Source: an uncultured Eubacteriales bacterium (GTDB lineage Bacteria > Bacillota > Clostridia > Oscillospirales > Butyricicoccaceae). From it: a DNA stretch of 24,884 nt. Position 1 is the stretch's first letter; every line of letters starts with the position of its first letter. This document shows positions 8,994-18,096 of the stretch, piece after piece. The translations under genes and the position numbers were made by a program. A model generated the notes under the pieces. It saw nothing but the letters and a program-made list of their open reading frames with translations. It was not told the origin of the DNA and did no database searches. The stretch spans positions 1 through 24,884 of the forward strand of contig CAKTWY010000013.1 of assembly GCA_934630445.1 (NCBI GenBank), written 5' to 3'.

Positions 8994-11225
8994 ATGATGG
9001 AGCCCATCCTTTTCAGCGCAAATTGGATCAAACCCGCATCAGACATGGGAGATGTCGTTCCTCTCTTTACCAGGCGCTTTCATTTGGGGAAAAAGGTCGC
9101 ATCCGCCGTACTTTACATCACCTGCACCGGCGTATATGAAGCGTGCCTGAACGGAAGCAGGGTCGGCCGCTTCCTCCTTGCCCCCGGCTGGACCTCTTAC
9201 GAGAAAAGGCTGCAATATCAGCAGTATGACGTAACCGCCCTGCTGAAAGAAGACAATGCCCTGTCCGTGCTCGTTGGAAAGGGCTGGTATCGCAGCCCGA
9301 TGCCCGGTTTTTCCGACTCCGATGCGCAGAATGCACGCAGGAACTCGCCGGCATGCATGATCGCGCAGCTGCATATCACCTGCGAGGACGGAACCGAAGA
9401 GCGTATTCTGACCGACCCGTCCTGGCGCGTTTCGGAAAGCTGCATCCGTTTCTCGGAGATCTACGACGGCGAGGTCTGTGACGCTTCTTTCTGCGATCCT
9501 GACGATCAGCCGGCGGTGATCGCTGCCGCTCCCTCCTGCGCGCTGATCCCGCAGGAAGGGGAAGAAATCCAGGAACAGGAGCGCGTGCTTCCTGCAAAAA
9601 TGTTCACCACGCCCAAGGGGGAAGTGGTGATCGATTTCGGGCAGGAAGTTACCGGGTACGTGGAAACGACGCTCACCGCCGCAAAAGGCGAGCTGGTGGA
9701 GCTGTCTTTTGCAGAAGTGCTCGATCGGGATGGGAACTTCTACAACGCCAATTACCGCACTGCCAGGTGCCGGTACCGCTATACCTGCACGGACGGCAGG
9801 CAGACCTATAAGCCCCGGCTGACGTTCTACGGTTTTCGATACATCCGCATCGACGCGTTCCCCGGCGGGCCTGACAAGGCATATCCTGAGGCGTTCACGG
9901 CTGTCGTCATCCATTCCGCTCTGCGGCGCACCGGCTGGCTGAGCTGTTCTGATCCGCTGCTGAATCAGCTTTTCTCCAATATTGCGTGGGGACAGAAAGG
10001 GAACTTTGTGGATGTTCCCACAGATTGCCCGCAGCGCGATGAGCGCCTTGGCTGGACGGGCGATGCGCAGGTTTTTGTAAAGACGGCCTGCTATTTCTAC
10101 GATGTGGAAAAGTTCTTTGCAAAATGGCTGAAAGACATGGCCGCCGACCAGTTGGAAGACGGCTCTGTGGGCGTGGTGATTCCGGACCTGCTCCTGCATG
10201 CCCCCAGCGCCGCATGGGGCGACGCCGCCACCATCTGCCCATGGGAGATCTATCTCGCGTACGGCGACCCCGCCATCCTGCGCGCGCAGTTTACATGCAT
10301 GCGCAAATGGGTCGACTACATCACCGCCCACACGACGACGCCGTTTCTCTGGACAGGCGGCACGCATTACGGCGACTGGCTCGGCCTGGACGCGCCCTCC
10401 GGCAGCTATAAGGGCTCTTCCCGCGAGGCATTTATCGCGTCTGCGTTTTATGCCCATTCCACTTCACTGACAGTCAAGGCCGGCAAAGTGCTGGGGATCG
10501 ATGTCTCTTTTTATGAACGGCTCTACGATGATATCGTCAGGACCTTCAAAAGTGAATATACCGAATACAGGACGCAGACCGAGTGCGTCCTTGCCGCGCA
10601 CTTCGGTCTGACCGACAACCCGCAGCAGGCCGCCGACCAGCTTGCCGATCGGATCGTGCGCTGCGGCAATCACCTTGAAACGGGCTTTGTCGGCACGCCG
10701 TATCTGCTTCACGTTCTGAGCAAATACGGCCACACCGGCCTTGCCTATTCCCTGCTGCTGCGCAGGGAGTATCCCGGCTGGCTGTACGCCGTCACCAAAG
10801 GCGCTACGACCGTTTGGGAGCATTGGGACGGCATTATGGAAAGCGGCGACTTCTGGAGCACGGATATGAACTCCTTCAACCATTACGCCTATGGCTCTGT
10901 CGCCGACTGGGTTTACGGCGTCGCCGCCGGCATTCAGCCCGATGCTTCTGCTCCGGGCTATGCACGGGTAAAAATCGCGCCCGAACCAGACTGCCGTCTC
11001 GACTGGCTGAAGGCCAGCTTCCTGTCGCGCCGCGGACTGATCTCCTCCTCCTGGGCAAAGGAGGGAACGCACTGGCGCTATGAGATCACCACGCCGGTGG
11101 AAGCCGATATCACCATCGCAGGCAGGACGCGCACCATCGCTGCGGGGAGCTACATTTTCTTCAGCGATATTGAAAGCGGCTCTTGCTGCGCATCGCCCGC
11201 AGCTGCCGCTTCAACAAAGGGCTGA
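8994..11225 (+). CDS. GH78 alpha-L-rhamnosidase
   Basis: The protein is 743 aa with no signal peptide, so it is probably cytoplasmic. It would hydrolyse terminal alpha-L-rhamnose from imported plant glycosides or rhamno-oligosaccharides. The N-terminal beta-sandwich part contains GVYEACLNGSRVGRFLLAPGWTSYEKRLQYQ. The middle beta domain has the family's EIYDGEVCDA. The (alpha/alpha)6 catalytic domain has VDVPTDCPQRDERLGWTGDAQ, with E350 the likely general acid, and TTVWEHWDGI, with E609 the likely base. A C-terminal beta domain follows (SVADWVYGVAAGI, GYARVKIAPEP). It is shorter than many GH78 enzymes of about 900 aa, mainly through compact loops. GGAGG precedes two adjacent ATG codons (8994, 8997). 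No sugar transporter or rhamnose catabolic gene is nearby. Confidence 0.92.
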   Translation: MMEPILFSANWIKPASDMGDVVPLFTRRFHLGKKVASAVLYITCTGVYEACLNGSRVGRFLLAPGWTSYEKRLQYQQYDVTALLKEDNALSVLVGKGWYRSPMPGFSDSDAQNARRNSPACMIAQLHITCEDGTEERILTDPSWRVSESCIRFSEIYDGEVCDASFCDPDDQPAVIAAAPSCALIPQEGEEIQEQERVLPAKMFTTPKGEVVIDFGQEVTGYVETTLTAAKGELVELSFAEVLDRDGNFYNANYRTARCRYRYTCTDGRQTYKPRLTFYGFRYIRIDAFPGGPDKAYPEAFTAVVIHSALRRTGWLSCSDPLLNQLFSNIAWGQKGNFVDVPTDCPQRDERLGWTGDAQVFVKTACYFYDVEKFFAKWLKDMAADQLEDGSVGVVIPDLLLHAPSAAWGDAATICPWEIYLAYGDPAILRAQFTCMRKWVDYITAHTTTPFLWTGGTHYGDWLGLDAPSGSYKGSSREAFIASAFYAHSTSLTVKAGKVLGIDVSFYERLYDDIVRTFKSEYTEYRTQTECVLAAHFGLTDNPQQAADQLADRIVRCGNHLETGFVGTPYLLHVLSKYGHTGLAYSLLLRREYPGWLYAVTKGATTVWEHWDGIMESGDFWSTDMNSFNHYAYGSVADWVYGVAAGIQPDASAPGYARVKIAPEPDCRLDWLKASFLSRRGLISSSWAKEGTHWRYEITTPVEADITIAGRTRTIAAGSYIFFSDIESGSCCASPAAAASTKG

Positions 11226-11315
11226 CGGTAAGCATTTTCCCGGTCCTGCGTGCCCCATGTTCTGTTCCCATCGCATATCTATTTTCCGGCGCTGCCGGGA
11301 GCACAATTTTACAGG

Positions 11316-11362
11316 AAAAGCCCCGTGCGGCGCCGAACCAAAGCGCGCCGCACGGGGCTTTT
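11316..11362. terminator. Bidirectional terminator between convergent genes
   Basis: An 18-bp perfect stem pairs 11316-11333 with 11345-11362 around an 11-nt loop, flanked by AAAAG and CTTTTT, so it reads as a terminator on both strands. It serves the rightward rhamnosidase gene and the leftward XRE-PurM gene. The rest of the interval 11226-11436 shows no gene. Confidence 0.85.
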
Positions 11363-11436
11363 TCTTCATCCGGGCTTCGCGCTCGTGTGTCCGTTGCCCG
11401 ATATACGTTTTGGAACAGACTGTGCCGGAGAAGCGA

Positions 11437-12690
11437 TCATCTCTCCCACCGCACATTTCCGGAAAAGGCGATCTTCTGCGCGCCCACCCTGACATCGCCG
11501 ATGCGATAGCAGCGGTGTACGGGTGAAAGCTGCTCCAGAATGCGCGCGGCGGCGTCTGATCGCACAGCCATGATCAGCCCCGCGCCGCAGTTGAAGGTCG
11601 AGAGCATCTCGCCGTCAGGCACCGCGCCCTCGGCGCGGATACGAGAAAAGACCTGCGGTATTTCGAGCTGCGACAGGTCGATATGCGCCGTGAGACCATC
11701 CGGGATCACACGTGAAAGGTTGCCCTCGATCCCGCCGCCCGTGATATGTGCCATGGCTGTCACACCACCACCCGGCAGGACATCCCGCAGTGCGGGATAA
11801 TATGGCGTGTGCGGGCGCATGACCGCCTCAAGGAACGTTTCCCGCCCCACGCGCGCAAGTTTCAACTGCGGCTTGCGTTCGAGCAGCAGGCGCACAAGCG
11901 AATAGCCGTTGGTATGAAGGCCGTTCGAGGCAAGGCAGATAAGCGCATCTCCCTCCCGCACGGCCGAGCCGTCGATGATCTGCTCCCTTTCCGCGATGCC
12001 CGCGACAGAGGCTGACAGCACATACACGCCGTCCTCCACAACCTGCGGCTGGATCGACGTCTCCCCGCCCACAAGCGAGCAGAAATTTTCACGGCAGGCG
12101 TCGGCCATGCCGCGCACGAGCGTGCGGATCGTGTCGCGCTCGGCTCTGCCGCAGACGATCGTATCGAGCACCGCGAGCGGGCGCGCGCCCATGACGGCGA
12201 TGTCGTTGATGAGATGGTTGATCATGTCGTGGCAGATCGATTCCGTATAGCCGTATTCCATGGCAAGCTTCTGTTTGGAGCCGGGCTCTTCGTTTTTCAG
12301 GACGAGCACCGGGTGCACATATTCCGGAAAGTGGATATCATAGACCGCGGCAAACGGGCCCAGCCCGTTCAGGACGCGCGCGTCGCGCGTGCGCACCAGC
12401 TCGGCCATGTCGCGCTTGATCACGTCGGTATAGGAGATATCCACGCCTGCCCTGCGATAGGTGAAGGCGCTTTCCGGTCGTTCCTCTCCATTGAGGAGCT
12501 CATCCGCCGTGACCCCTAAAAAGTGCGCAAGATCGGATAAAAGCGCGGTGTCCGGGCTGGACTGCCCCGTCTCCCACTTTGACACCGCCTGAAAGGTGAC
12601 GCCGAGCGCGTCCGCCATCTTCTGCTGGGTCGCGCCGAGCATGCGGCGGCGCGCGGCGATAAACGCGCCCATTTTTGCACCAGAAAACAT
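11437..12690 (-). CDS. XRE helix-turn-helix domain fused to a divergent PurM (AIR synthetase) domain
   Basis: The protein is 417 aa. Residues 8-63 are a typical Cro/CI-type HTH (TQQKMADALGVTFQAVSKWE, followed by LSDLAHFLGVTADELLNGE). Residues 77-417 match PurM along its length: YRRAGVDI, VLNGLGPFAAVYDI, INDIAVMGARPLAVLD, LVGGETS, SNGLHTNGYSLVR, HITGGGIEGNLSRV and TFNCGAGL. PurM normally closes FGAM to AIR with ATP in purine synthesis and has no DNA-binding domain. Two active-site loops differ from the usual ones: DGVGTK is replaced by EEPGSK (134-139), and GGETAEMPG by GGETSIQPQ. The only start with a ribosome binding site (GGAGG, 10 nt away) precedes the HTH, and no internal start is seen. 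No other pur genes are nearby. It could be a purine-responsive regulator, a moonlighting enzyme or both; I cannot tell which. Confidence 0.85.
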   Translation of the reverse strand: MFSGAKMGAFIAARRRMLGATQQKMADALGVTFQAVSKWETGQSSPDTALLSDLAHFLGVTADELLNGEERPESAFTYRRAGVDISYTDVIKRDMAELVRTRDARVLNGLGPFAAVYDIHFPEYVHPVLVLKNEEPGSKQKLAMEYGYTESICHDMINHLINDIAVMGARPLAVLDTIVCGRAERDTIRTLVRGMADACRENFCSLVGGETSIQPQVVEDGVYVLSASVAGIAEREQIIDGSAVREGDALICLASNGLHTNGYSLVRLLLERKPQLKLARVGRETFLEAVMRPHTPYYPALRDVLPGGGVTAMAHITGGGIEGNLSRVIPDGLTAHIDLSQLEIPQVFSRIRAEGAVPDGEMLSTFNCGAGLIMAVRSDAAARILEQLSPVHRCYRIGDVRVGAQKIAFSGNVRWER

Positions 12691-12724
12691 ACCTGATCAG
12701 CCTCCGTGTGTATTTCCTGCTTCC

Positions 12725-12754
12725 ATCATAGCATGCCCGTTCCGCCGCGTGCAA
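12725..12754 (-). promoter_or_regulatory. Promoter of the XRE-PurM gene
   Basis: Reading leftward, TTGCAC (12754-12749) and TATGAT (12730-12725) are separated by 18 bp. An 8-bp palindrome CTGATCAG (12693-12700) lies between the Shine-Dalgarno and the start codon, and might be an operator for the protein's own HTH domain. Confidence 0.55.
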
Positions 12755-12837
12755 TCGCGCCGTCGTTGATTTGCCGCCCGGCATTCAACCGGCGGTTGAT
12801 ACGCGCGCCTGCCCTGCGTATCCGTCTTTTGCACAGC

Positions 12838-12882
12838 AAAAAGCAGCCATTCTTCGCCGGCGGCGAAGAATGGCTGCTTTTT
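12838..12882 (-). terminator. Terminator of the fab/acc operon
   Basis: A perfect 21-bp stem pairs 12838-12858 with 12862-12882 around a 3-nt loop. The outer arms are A5/T5, so it can act in either direction. It lies just beyond the accA stop at 12949 and separates the operon from the XRE-PurM gene. Confidence 0.9.
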
Positions 12883-12948
12883 ATCTGTTGAAAATCGTAC
12901 TGATATGCAGCGTGCAAAAGGCCTGCGGCATACGCCCCGAGCGGCCTT

Positions 12949-13716
12949 TCACCTTCCGATGGCGCGGAATTTTTCATAACGCATCGCGCTGAGCTCCTCG
13001 CCCGAAAGGGCGCAAAGCCGCGCTAAGGCCTCGGAAAGCTCCTTTTTCAGCGTGCGCAGGGCCGCGCCCGGAACGCTCTCGGGGATGATCTTTTCAATCA
13101 CGCCAAGCGCAAGAAGGTCCTTCGCCGTGAGCTTCAGATTCTCCGCAGCCTCTGCCGCGCGGCTGGGGTCCTTGTAGAGGATGGATGCGCAGCCCTCCGG
13201 TGAAACGACGGAATATACGGCCCGCTCGAGCATCCACACCTCATTTGCCACGGCCAGCCCCAACGCGCCGCCGCTGCCGCCCTCGCCGATAAAAACGGCG
13301 ATCACGGGCGTTTTCAGCGCCATCATCTCCATCAGGTTCTCGGCGATGGCCTGTCCCTCGCCGCGCTCCTCTGCGCCGACGCCGCAGTACGCGCCGGACG
13401 TGTCGACAAAGGTGATGACCGGGCGATGGAACTTTTCCGCCTGCTTCATCAGCCGCAGCGCCTTGCGGTACCCCTCCGGATGCGCGGAGCCGAAATTGCG
13501 CGCGATACGCTCTTTGGTATCCGTGCCCTTCTCGATGCCGATGACGGTGACGGGCCGGCCTTCAAAATACGCCAGACCGCCTACCACGGCGCGGTCGTCG
13601 CCGAAGCGGCGATCGCCGTGCAGCTCGGTAAATTCGGTGAACAGCCCCGTGATGTAGGAGAGCGCCGTCGGGCGCGTCTTTGCGCGCACGGCCTTCACGT
13701 TATCCATTGCTTTCAT
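12949..13716 (-). CDS. accA: Acetyl-CoA carboxylase carboxyltransferase subunit alpha
   Basis: The protein is 255 aa. With AccD it forms the carboxyltransferase that moves CO2 from carboxybiotin to acetyl-CoA, giving malonyl-CoA. Recognisable segments are FTELHGDRRFGDD, IEKGTDTKERIARNFGSAHP, FVDTSGAYCGVGAEERGEGQ, FIGEGGSGGALGLAVAN and SVVSPEGCASILYKD. It is shorter than proteobacterial AccA (about 319 aa) at the N-terminus, as is usual in Bacillota. GGAGG is 9 nt before the ATG at 13716, and the gene overlaps the end of accD by 17 nt, suggesting translational coupling. It is the last gene of the operon. Confidence 0.96.
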   Translation of the reverse strand: MKAMDNVKAVRAKTRPTALSYITGLFTEFTELHGDRRFGDDRAVVGGLAYFEGRPVTVIGIEKGTDTKERIARNFGSAHPEGYRKALRLMKQAEKFHRPVITFVDTSGAYCGVGAEERGEGQAIAENLMEMMALKTPVIAVFIGEGGSGGALGLAVANEVWMLERAVYSVVSPEGCASILYKDPSRAAEAAENLKLTAKDLLALGVIEKIIPESVPGAALRTLKKELSEALARLCALSGEELSAMRYEKFRAIGR

Positions 13717-14587
13717 CGCGTTCCACCTCCCCTGCGGCGTCCGGCCGGTGCATTTTCAAAAGCCGGGCGATCATTTCCTTCTGCCCGGCGCGCGGAACAA
13801 TGGCGTCGACAAATCCTTTTTCCAGCACAAACTCCGCCTTTTGGAAGCCCTGCGGCAGCTTCTGCCGCGTCGTCTGCTCGATGACGCGCGGCCCTGCGAA
13901 GCCAATAAGCGCGCCTGGCTCGGCCAGGAGGATGTCGCCCGCCATGGCAAAGCTCGCCGTGACGCCCCCGGTGGTCGGATTCGTCAGCACCGTAATGTAC
14001 AAAAGCCCCGCGCCTGAATGGCGCCCCACCGCGCCGCTCGTTTTCGCCATCTGCATCAGGGACATGATCCCCTCCTGCATGCGCGCGCCGCCCGAGACCG
14101 TATAGCCCACGACCGGGAGCGCGCGCTCGGCGGCGTACTCGAAAAGGCGCGTGATCTTTTCCCCGACGACGCAGCCCATGCTGCCCATCATAAAGCCGCC
14201 CTCCATCACAAAAATGGCGCAGGCGCAGCCGCCGATGGTGCATGTTCCGGTCACGACCGCCTCTTTTTCCGAGGTTTCCAGCTTCGCATGGCGGAGCTTT
14301 TTGTGGTAATCCGGAAAATTGATCACGTTTTTTGAGGTCAGTTCGCTGTCCAGCTCCGAAAACGTGCCGTCGTCGCAGATAAAATTCAGGCGCTGGCGGG
14401 CGTTCATCTTAAAATGATAACCGCACTTTGGGCAAACGCCGTTCTTGTCGGGCAGCTCGTCGGAGAGAATGGCCTCCTTGCAGTTCGGGCAGCGCGTGAA
14501 CATCTCATCCGGCACGGAAGGCGCGCTTTTCGCGCCTTCCATCAAAATCAGTTCAAGCTCGTTTCTGGGTTTTTTGAACTGGAACAT
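13700..14587 (-). CDS. accD: Acetyl-CoA carboxylase carboxyltransferase subunit beta
   Basis: The protein is 295 aa. It is the partner of AccA in the carboxyltransferase. An N-terminal zinc ribbon is visible as C33-x2-C36 and C52-x2-C55 (RCPNCKEAI, VCPKCGYHF). The crotonase-like core has VMEGGFMMGSMGCVVGEKI, YTVSGGARMQEGIMSLMQMAK, LTNPTTGGVTASFAMAGD and IGFAGPRVIEQTTRQKLPQG. AAGGAGG lies just before the start. It follows accC by 40 nt, the largest gap in the distal part of the operon. Confidence 0.97.
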   Translation of the reverse strand: MFQFKKPRNELELILMEGAKSAPSVPDEMFTRCPNCKEAILSDELPDKNGVCPKCGYHFKMNARQRLNFICDDGTFSELDSELTSKNVINFPDYHKKLRHAKLETSEKEAVVTGTCTIGGCACAIFVMEGGFMMGSMGCVVGEKITRLFEYAAERALPVVGYTVSGGARMQEGIMSLMQMAKTSGAVGRHSGAGLLYITVLTNPTTGGVTASFAMAGDILLAEPGALIGFAGPRVIEQTTRQKLPQGFQKAEFVLEKGFVDAIVPRAGQKEMIARLLKMHRPDAAGEVERDESNG

Positions 14588-14627
14588 GGCGTTCCTCCTT
14601 TTTCAGGCCGCGCCGCCGCGGCCCGCC

Positions 14628-15974
14628 TCAATCTTTTTTCCGCTCTCTGTCCGCGAGGAAATCCGTGGTATATGTTCCGTCGACAAACGCCTTTTCCGCC
14701 AGAAGCTCCATCTGAAAATCGGCGTTCGATTCGATGCCCTCGAGCACCAGCTCGCACAGCGCCGCCTGCATTTTGCGAATCGCTTCCTCCCGCGTGCCGG
14801 CGGAGACAATCAGCTTGCCGATCATCGAGTCGTAAAACGGCGGGATCTGGTAGTCGTGATAAACAGCGCTGTCAAAGCGCACACGCGGCCCGCCCGGCAC
14901 ATGCAGCATCGTCACGCGTCCGGCGCTCGGCCGGAAGCCGGCGTATGGATTCTCCGCGTTGATCCTGCACTCGATGGCGTGCCCGTCCAGGCGGATATCC
15001 TCCTGCCGGTACGGGAGCGCCGCCCCTGCGGCGATGCGGATCTGCCATTTGACGATATCGATGTTCGTCACCATCTCCGTCACGGGGTGTTCGACCTGAA
15101 GGCGGGTGTTCATCTCCATAAAATAGAAATTGCCGTTCCGGTCGAGCAGGTATTCGATCGTTCCCGCGTTCTGATAGCCGACGGCCTTCGCCGCTTTCAC
15201 GGACACATCGATCATGCGCGCGCGCAGTGCGGCGTTCACCGCGACGGAGGGGCTCTCCTCAATCATCTTCTGGTTCTTACGCTGCATGGAGCACTCGCGC
15301 TCCCCCAGGCAAACGACGTTGCCGCGGCTGTCGCACAAGAGCTGCGTTTCGATATGCTTGGTATGTGTGAGGAAGCGCTCCAGATAGACGCCGCCGTCGC
15401 CGAAGGCCGCCTCCGCCTCGGCGCTCGCCGTGCGGTAGGCGTTGTCAAATTCCTTCATCTCCCGCACGAGGCGAATGCCGCGTCCGCCGCCGCCCGAGCG
15501 CGCCTTGCACAGCAGCGGGAAGCCGATGCGCGCAGCCTCCTCGCGCGCCTTTTCCAGCGTGGGCATCACGGAGCAGCCCGGGATGACCGGCACGCCCGCG
15601 CGCTCCATCGCCTCGCGCGCGGCCTCCTTGTTGCCCATGGTGCGAATGACCTCGGCCGGCGGGCCGATAAAGACGATATTACATTTCCGGCACAGCTCGG
15701 CAAAGCGGTCGTTCTCCGACAGCAGGCCGTAGCCCGGATGGATCGCCTCCGCGCCGGTGCAGATAGCGGCGGAGATGATGGCGCTCATGTTGAGATAGCT
15801 CTCGCGCACCGGGCCCGCGCCGATGCAGATGCTCTCGTCGGCAAGGCTCACATGCAGGGCGTTGCGGTCCGCCTGCGAATACACGGCGACGGTGGAAATG
15901 CCCATTTCCTTGCAGGCGCGGATGACGCGCACGGCGATCTCGCCGCGGTTTGCAACAAGAATTTTTGAAAACAT
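14628..15974 (-). CDS. accC: Acetyl-CoA carboxylase biotin carboxylase subunit
   Basis: The protein is 448 aa, the full family length. It uses ATP and bicarbonate to carboxylate the biotin on AccB. It starts with FSKILVANRGEIAVRVIRAC. The ATP-grasp fold shows the glycine-rich loop ARSGGGGRGIRLV and the catalytic region FYFMEMNTRLQVEHPVTEM. The C-terminal part has GHAIECRINAENP and the YDSMIGKLI segment. Only 1 nt separates the fabZ stop from this ATG, and AAAGGAAAG inside the end of fabZ serves as ribosome binding site, so the two are probably translationally coupled. Confidence 0.97.
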   Translation of the reverse strand: MFSKILVANRGEIAVRVIRACKEMGISTVAVYSQADRNALHVSLADESICIGAGPVRESYLNMSAIISAAICTGAEAIHPGYGLLSENDRFAELCRKCNIVFIGPPAEVIRTMGNKEAAREAMERAGVPVIPGCSVMPTLEKAREEAARIGFPLLCKARSGGGGRGIRLVREMKEFDNAYRTASAEAEAAFGDGGVYLERFLTHTKHIETQLLCDSRGNVVCLGERECSMQRKNQKMIEESPSVAVNAALRARMIDVSVKAAKAVGYQNAGTIEYLLDRNGNFYFMEMNTRLQVEHPVTEMVTNIDIVKWQIRIAAGAALPYRQEDIRLDGHAIECRINAENPYAGFRPSAGRVTMLHVPGGPRVRFDSAVYHDYQIPPFYDSMIGKLIVSAGTREEAIRKMQAALCELVLEGIESNADFQMELLAEKAFVDGTYTTDFLADRERKKD

Positions 15975-15975
15975 A

Positions 15976-16395
15976 TCAGCTTTCCTTTATCAGCGCGAAG
16001 GAGAATTCCGCCTGCACGCTGAGCTTTCCGTTCACATAGCCTTTGCCCGCCGCGAAATAAAAGGGCTTTTTGGCTTTCGTAATGGCGCAGTGAAACTCCA
16101 CCGTGTCGCCGGGTTTGACGGGGTTTTTAAAACGGACGTTGTTCAGGCTCGTAAAATACGGTGTCATGCCCTCCGCCACGCCCGAGAGCATGACGGCGCA
16201 CGTCTGCGCCATCATTTCGCATAGCATCACGCCCGGTACGACGGGGTTGCCCGGAAAATGCCCCTGCAGGAAGAATTCGTCGCCGCGCACCGTATAGCGT
16301 CCCAGCGCGCCGCCGTCTTCCAGAAGCTCCGCCTCGTCGACCAGCAGCATCGGCGCGCGGTGCGGAAGAATCTTTTCAATTTCAGCTCTGTTCAT
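15976..16395 (-). CDS. fabZ: 3-hydroxyacyl-ACP dehydratase FabZ
   Basis: The protein is 139 aa. It dehydrates beta-hydroxyacyl-ACP to trans-2-enoyl-ACP in each elongation round. The hot-dog fold signature LQGHFPGNPVVPGVMLCEMMAQ carries the catalytic pair H46 and E60, spaced 14 residues as in the family. I chose the ATG at 16395 because GAGGTGAG precedes it and the conserved MNRAEIEKILPHR begins there; the longer upstream frame overlaps accB and has no homology. It lies between accB and accC, as in streptococcal and many clostridial fab clusters. No second dehydratase-isomerase (FabA, FabN or FabM type) is in the window. Confidence 0.96.
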   Translation of the reverse strand: MNRAEIEKILPHRAPMLLVDEAELLEDGGALGRYTVRGDEFFLQGHFPGNPVVPGVMLCEMMAQTCAVMLSGVAEGMTPYFTSLNNVRFKNPVKPGDTVEFHCAITKAKKPFYFAAGKGYVNGKLSVQAEFSFALIKES

Positions 16396-16405
16396 CGCGC
16401 TCACC

Positions 16406-16839
<434 letters not shown>

Positions 16840-16843
<4 letters not shown>

Positions 16844-18096
16844 ACGCTACTCCTGTCCGCAGATTTGTGAAAGGCGAGCACCCCGTTGTGGCCGCCGAAG
16901 CCGAGCGACGAGGAAAAGGCGATCTCAGCATCCAGCTTTGCGCTGCCGTTCACGGTGTAATCGAGATCACAGTTCTCGTCGGGTTCTTTATAGCCGATCG
17001 TCGGCGGGATCACGCCCGTGTAAAGCGCCATGACCGACGCGACCGCCTCAGCCGCACCCGCCGCGCCGAGCATGTGCCCCGTCATGGACTTGGTGGAGCT
17101 GATGTGCACGTCCTTCGCCGCGCTGCCGAACGCTTTTTTGATCGCGCACGTCTCGGCTTTATCGTTTAAGGGGGTGGAAGTGCCGTGGGCGTTGATATAC
17201 GTCTTCATGTCCGGCCGCCAGCCCGCCTCGTTCATCGCCAGAAGGAAGGCGTTCGCCGCGCCCTCCGCCTCCGGGTGCGGCGCGGTGATGTGGTAGGCGT
17301 CGTTGGTGTTGCCGTAGCCCGTGATCTCGGCGTAAATTTTCGCGCCGCGGCTTTTCGCGTGCTCGTATTCTTCCAGGATCAGGATGCCCGCGCCCTCGCC
17401 CATAACGAAACCGTCGCGCCGCTTGTCAAAGGGGATGGAGCTCTCCTCCGGAATGTTCTTGGTCGAGAGCGCCATGCAGTTGGTAAAGCCCGCGATGGCC
17501 AGCTCGTTGATGGCCGCCTCCGCGCCGCCGGCAATGATCGCATCGGCGTATCCGTGGCGGATCGCACGGTACGCCTCGCCGACGGTATTGGTCGAGGTCG
17601 CACACGCCGTCACGACCGGGAGGCTCGGCCCCTTGGCCCCGTACCGTATGGCGATATTGCCCGCGGCAATATTCGAGATCATCATGGGGATGAAGAAGGG
17701 GGATACCTTCCTCGGCCCGCCCCTCAGCAGCTTCTCCGTCTCGGTGACGAAGGTGCTCATGCCGCCGATGCCCGCGCCGACATAGACGCCCAGCCGCTCA
17801 GCCGGGAGCGTACCGGCAATGGCGCTGTCCTCCATCGCCTGCGCCGCAGCCGCGACGGCGTACTGGGTATACAGGTCCATGCGGCGCGCTTCGTTCTTCT
17901 CCATATACGCGAGCGGATCGAAGTCCTTGACCTCGGCCGCGACCTTGACTTTGACGTTCGCAGTGTCAAACTTTGTGATAAAATCGACGCCGCACACGCC
18001 GGCGGTCAGATTGTTATAAAAGGTGGAAACGCCGCTGCCCACGGGCGAAACGACGCCCAGGCCTGTAACGGCTACTCTTCTCTCCTTCACATGCAT
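16840..18096 (-). CDS. fabF: Beta-ketoacyl-ACP synthase II
   Basis: The protein is 418 aa. It condenses malonyl-ACP with the growing acyl-ACP. The thiolase-fold catalytic triad is visible: C165 (VTACATSTN), H304 (NAHGTSTPLND) and H341 (KSMTGHMLGAAG). The gatekeeper region FGFGGHN-type end is present as SSSLGFGGHNGVLAF. The start is uncertain. The ATG at 18096 is only 2 nt after a G-run, while the in-frame GTG at 18090 is 8 nt after it and overlaps the fabG stop as GTGA. The latter would give MKERRVAVTGLG, more like other FabF N-termini. Either way fabF overlaps fabG. Confidence 0.96.

Noticed and set aside
11437..12690. A plain purine biosynthesis purM gene
   Set aside because: The N-terminal XRE domain is in frame behind the only ribosome binding site, two active-site loops are changed, and no other pur genes are nearby.
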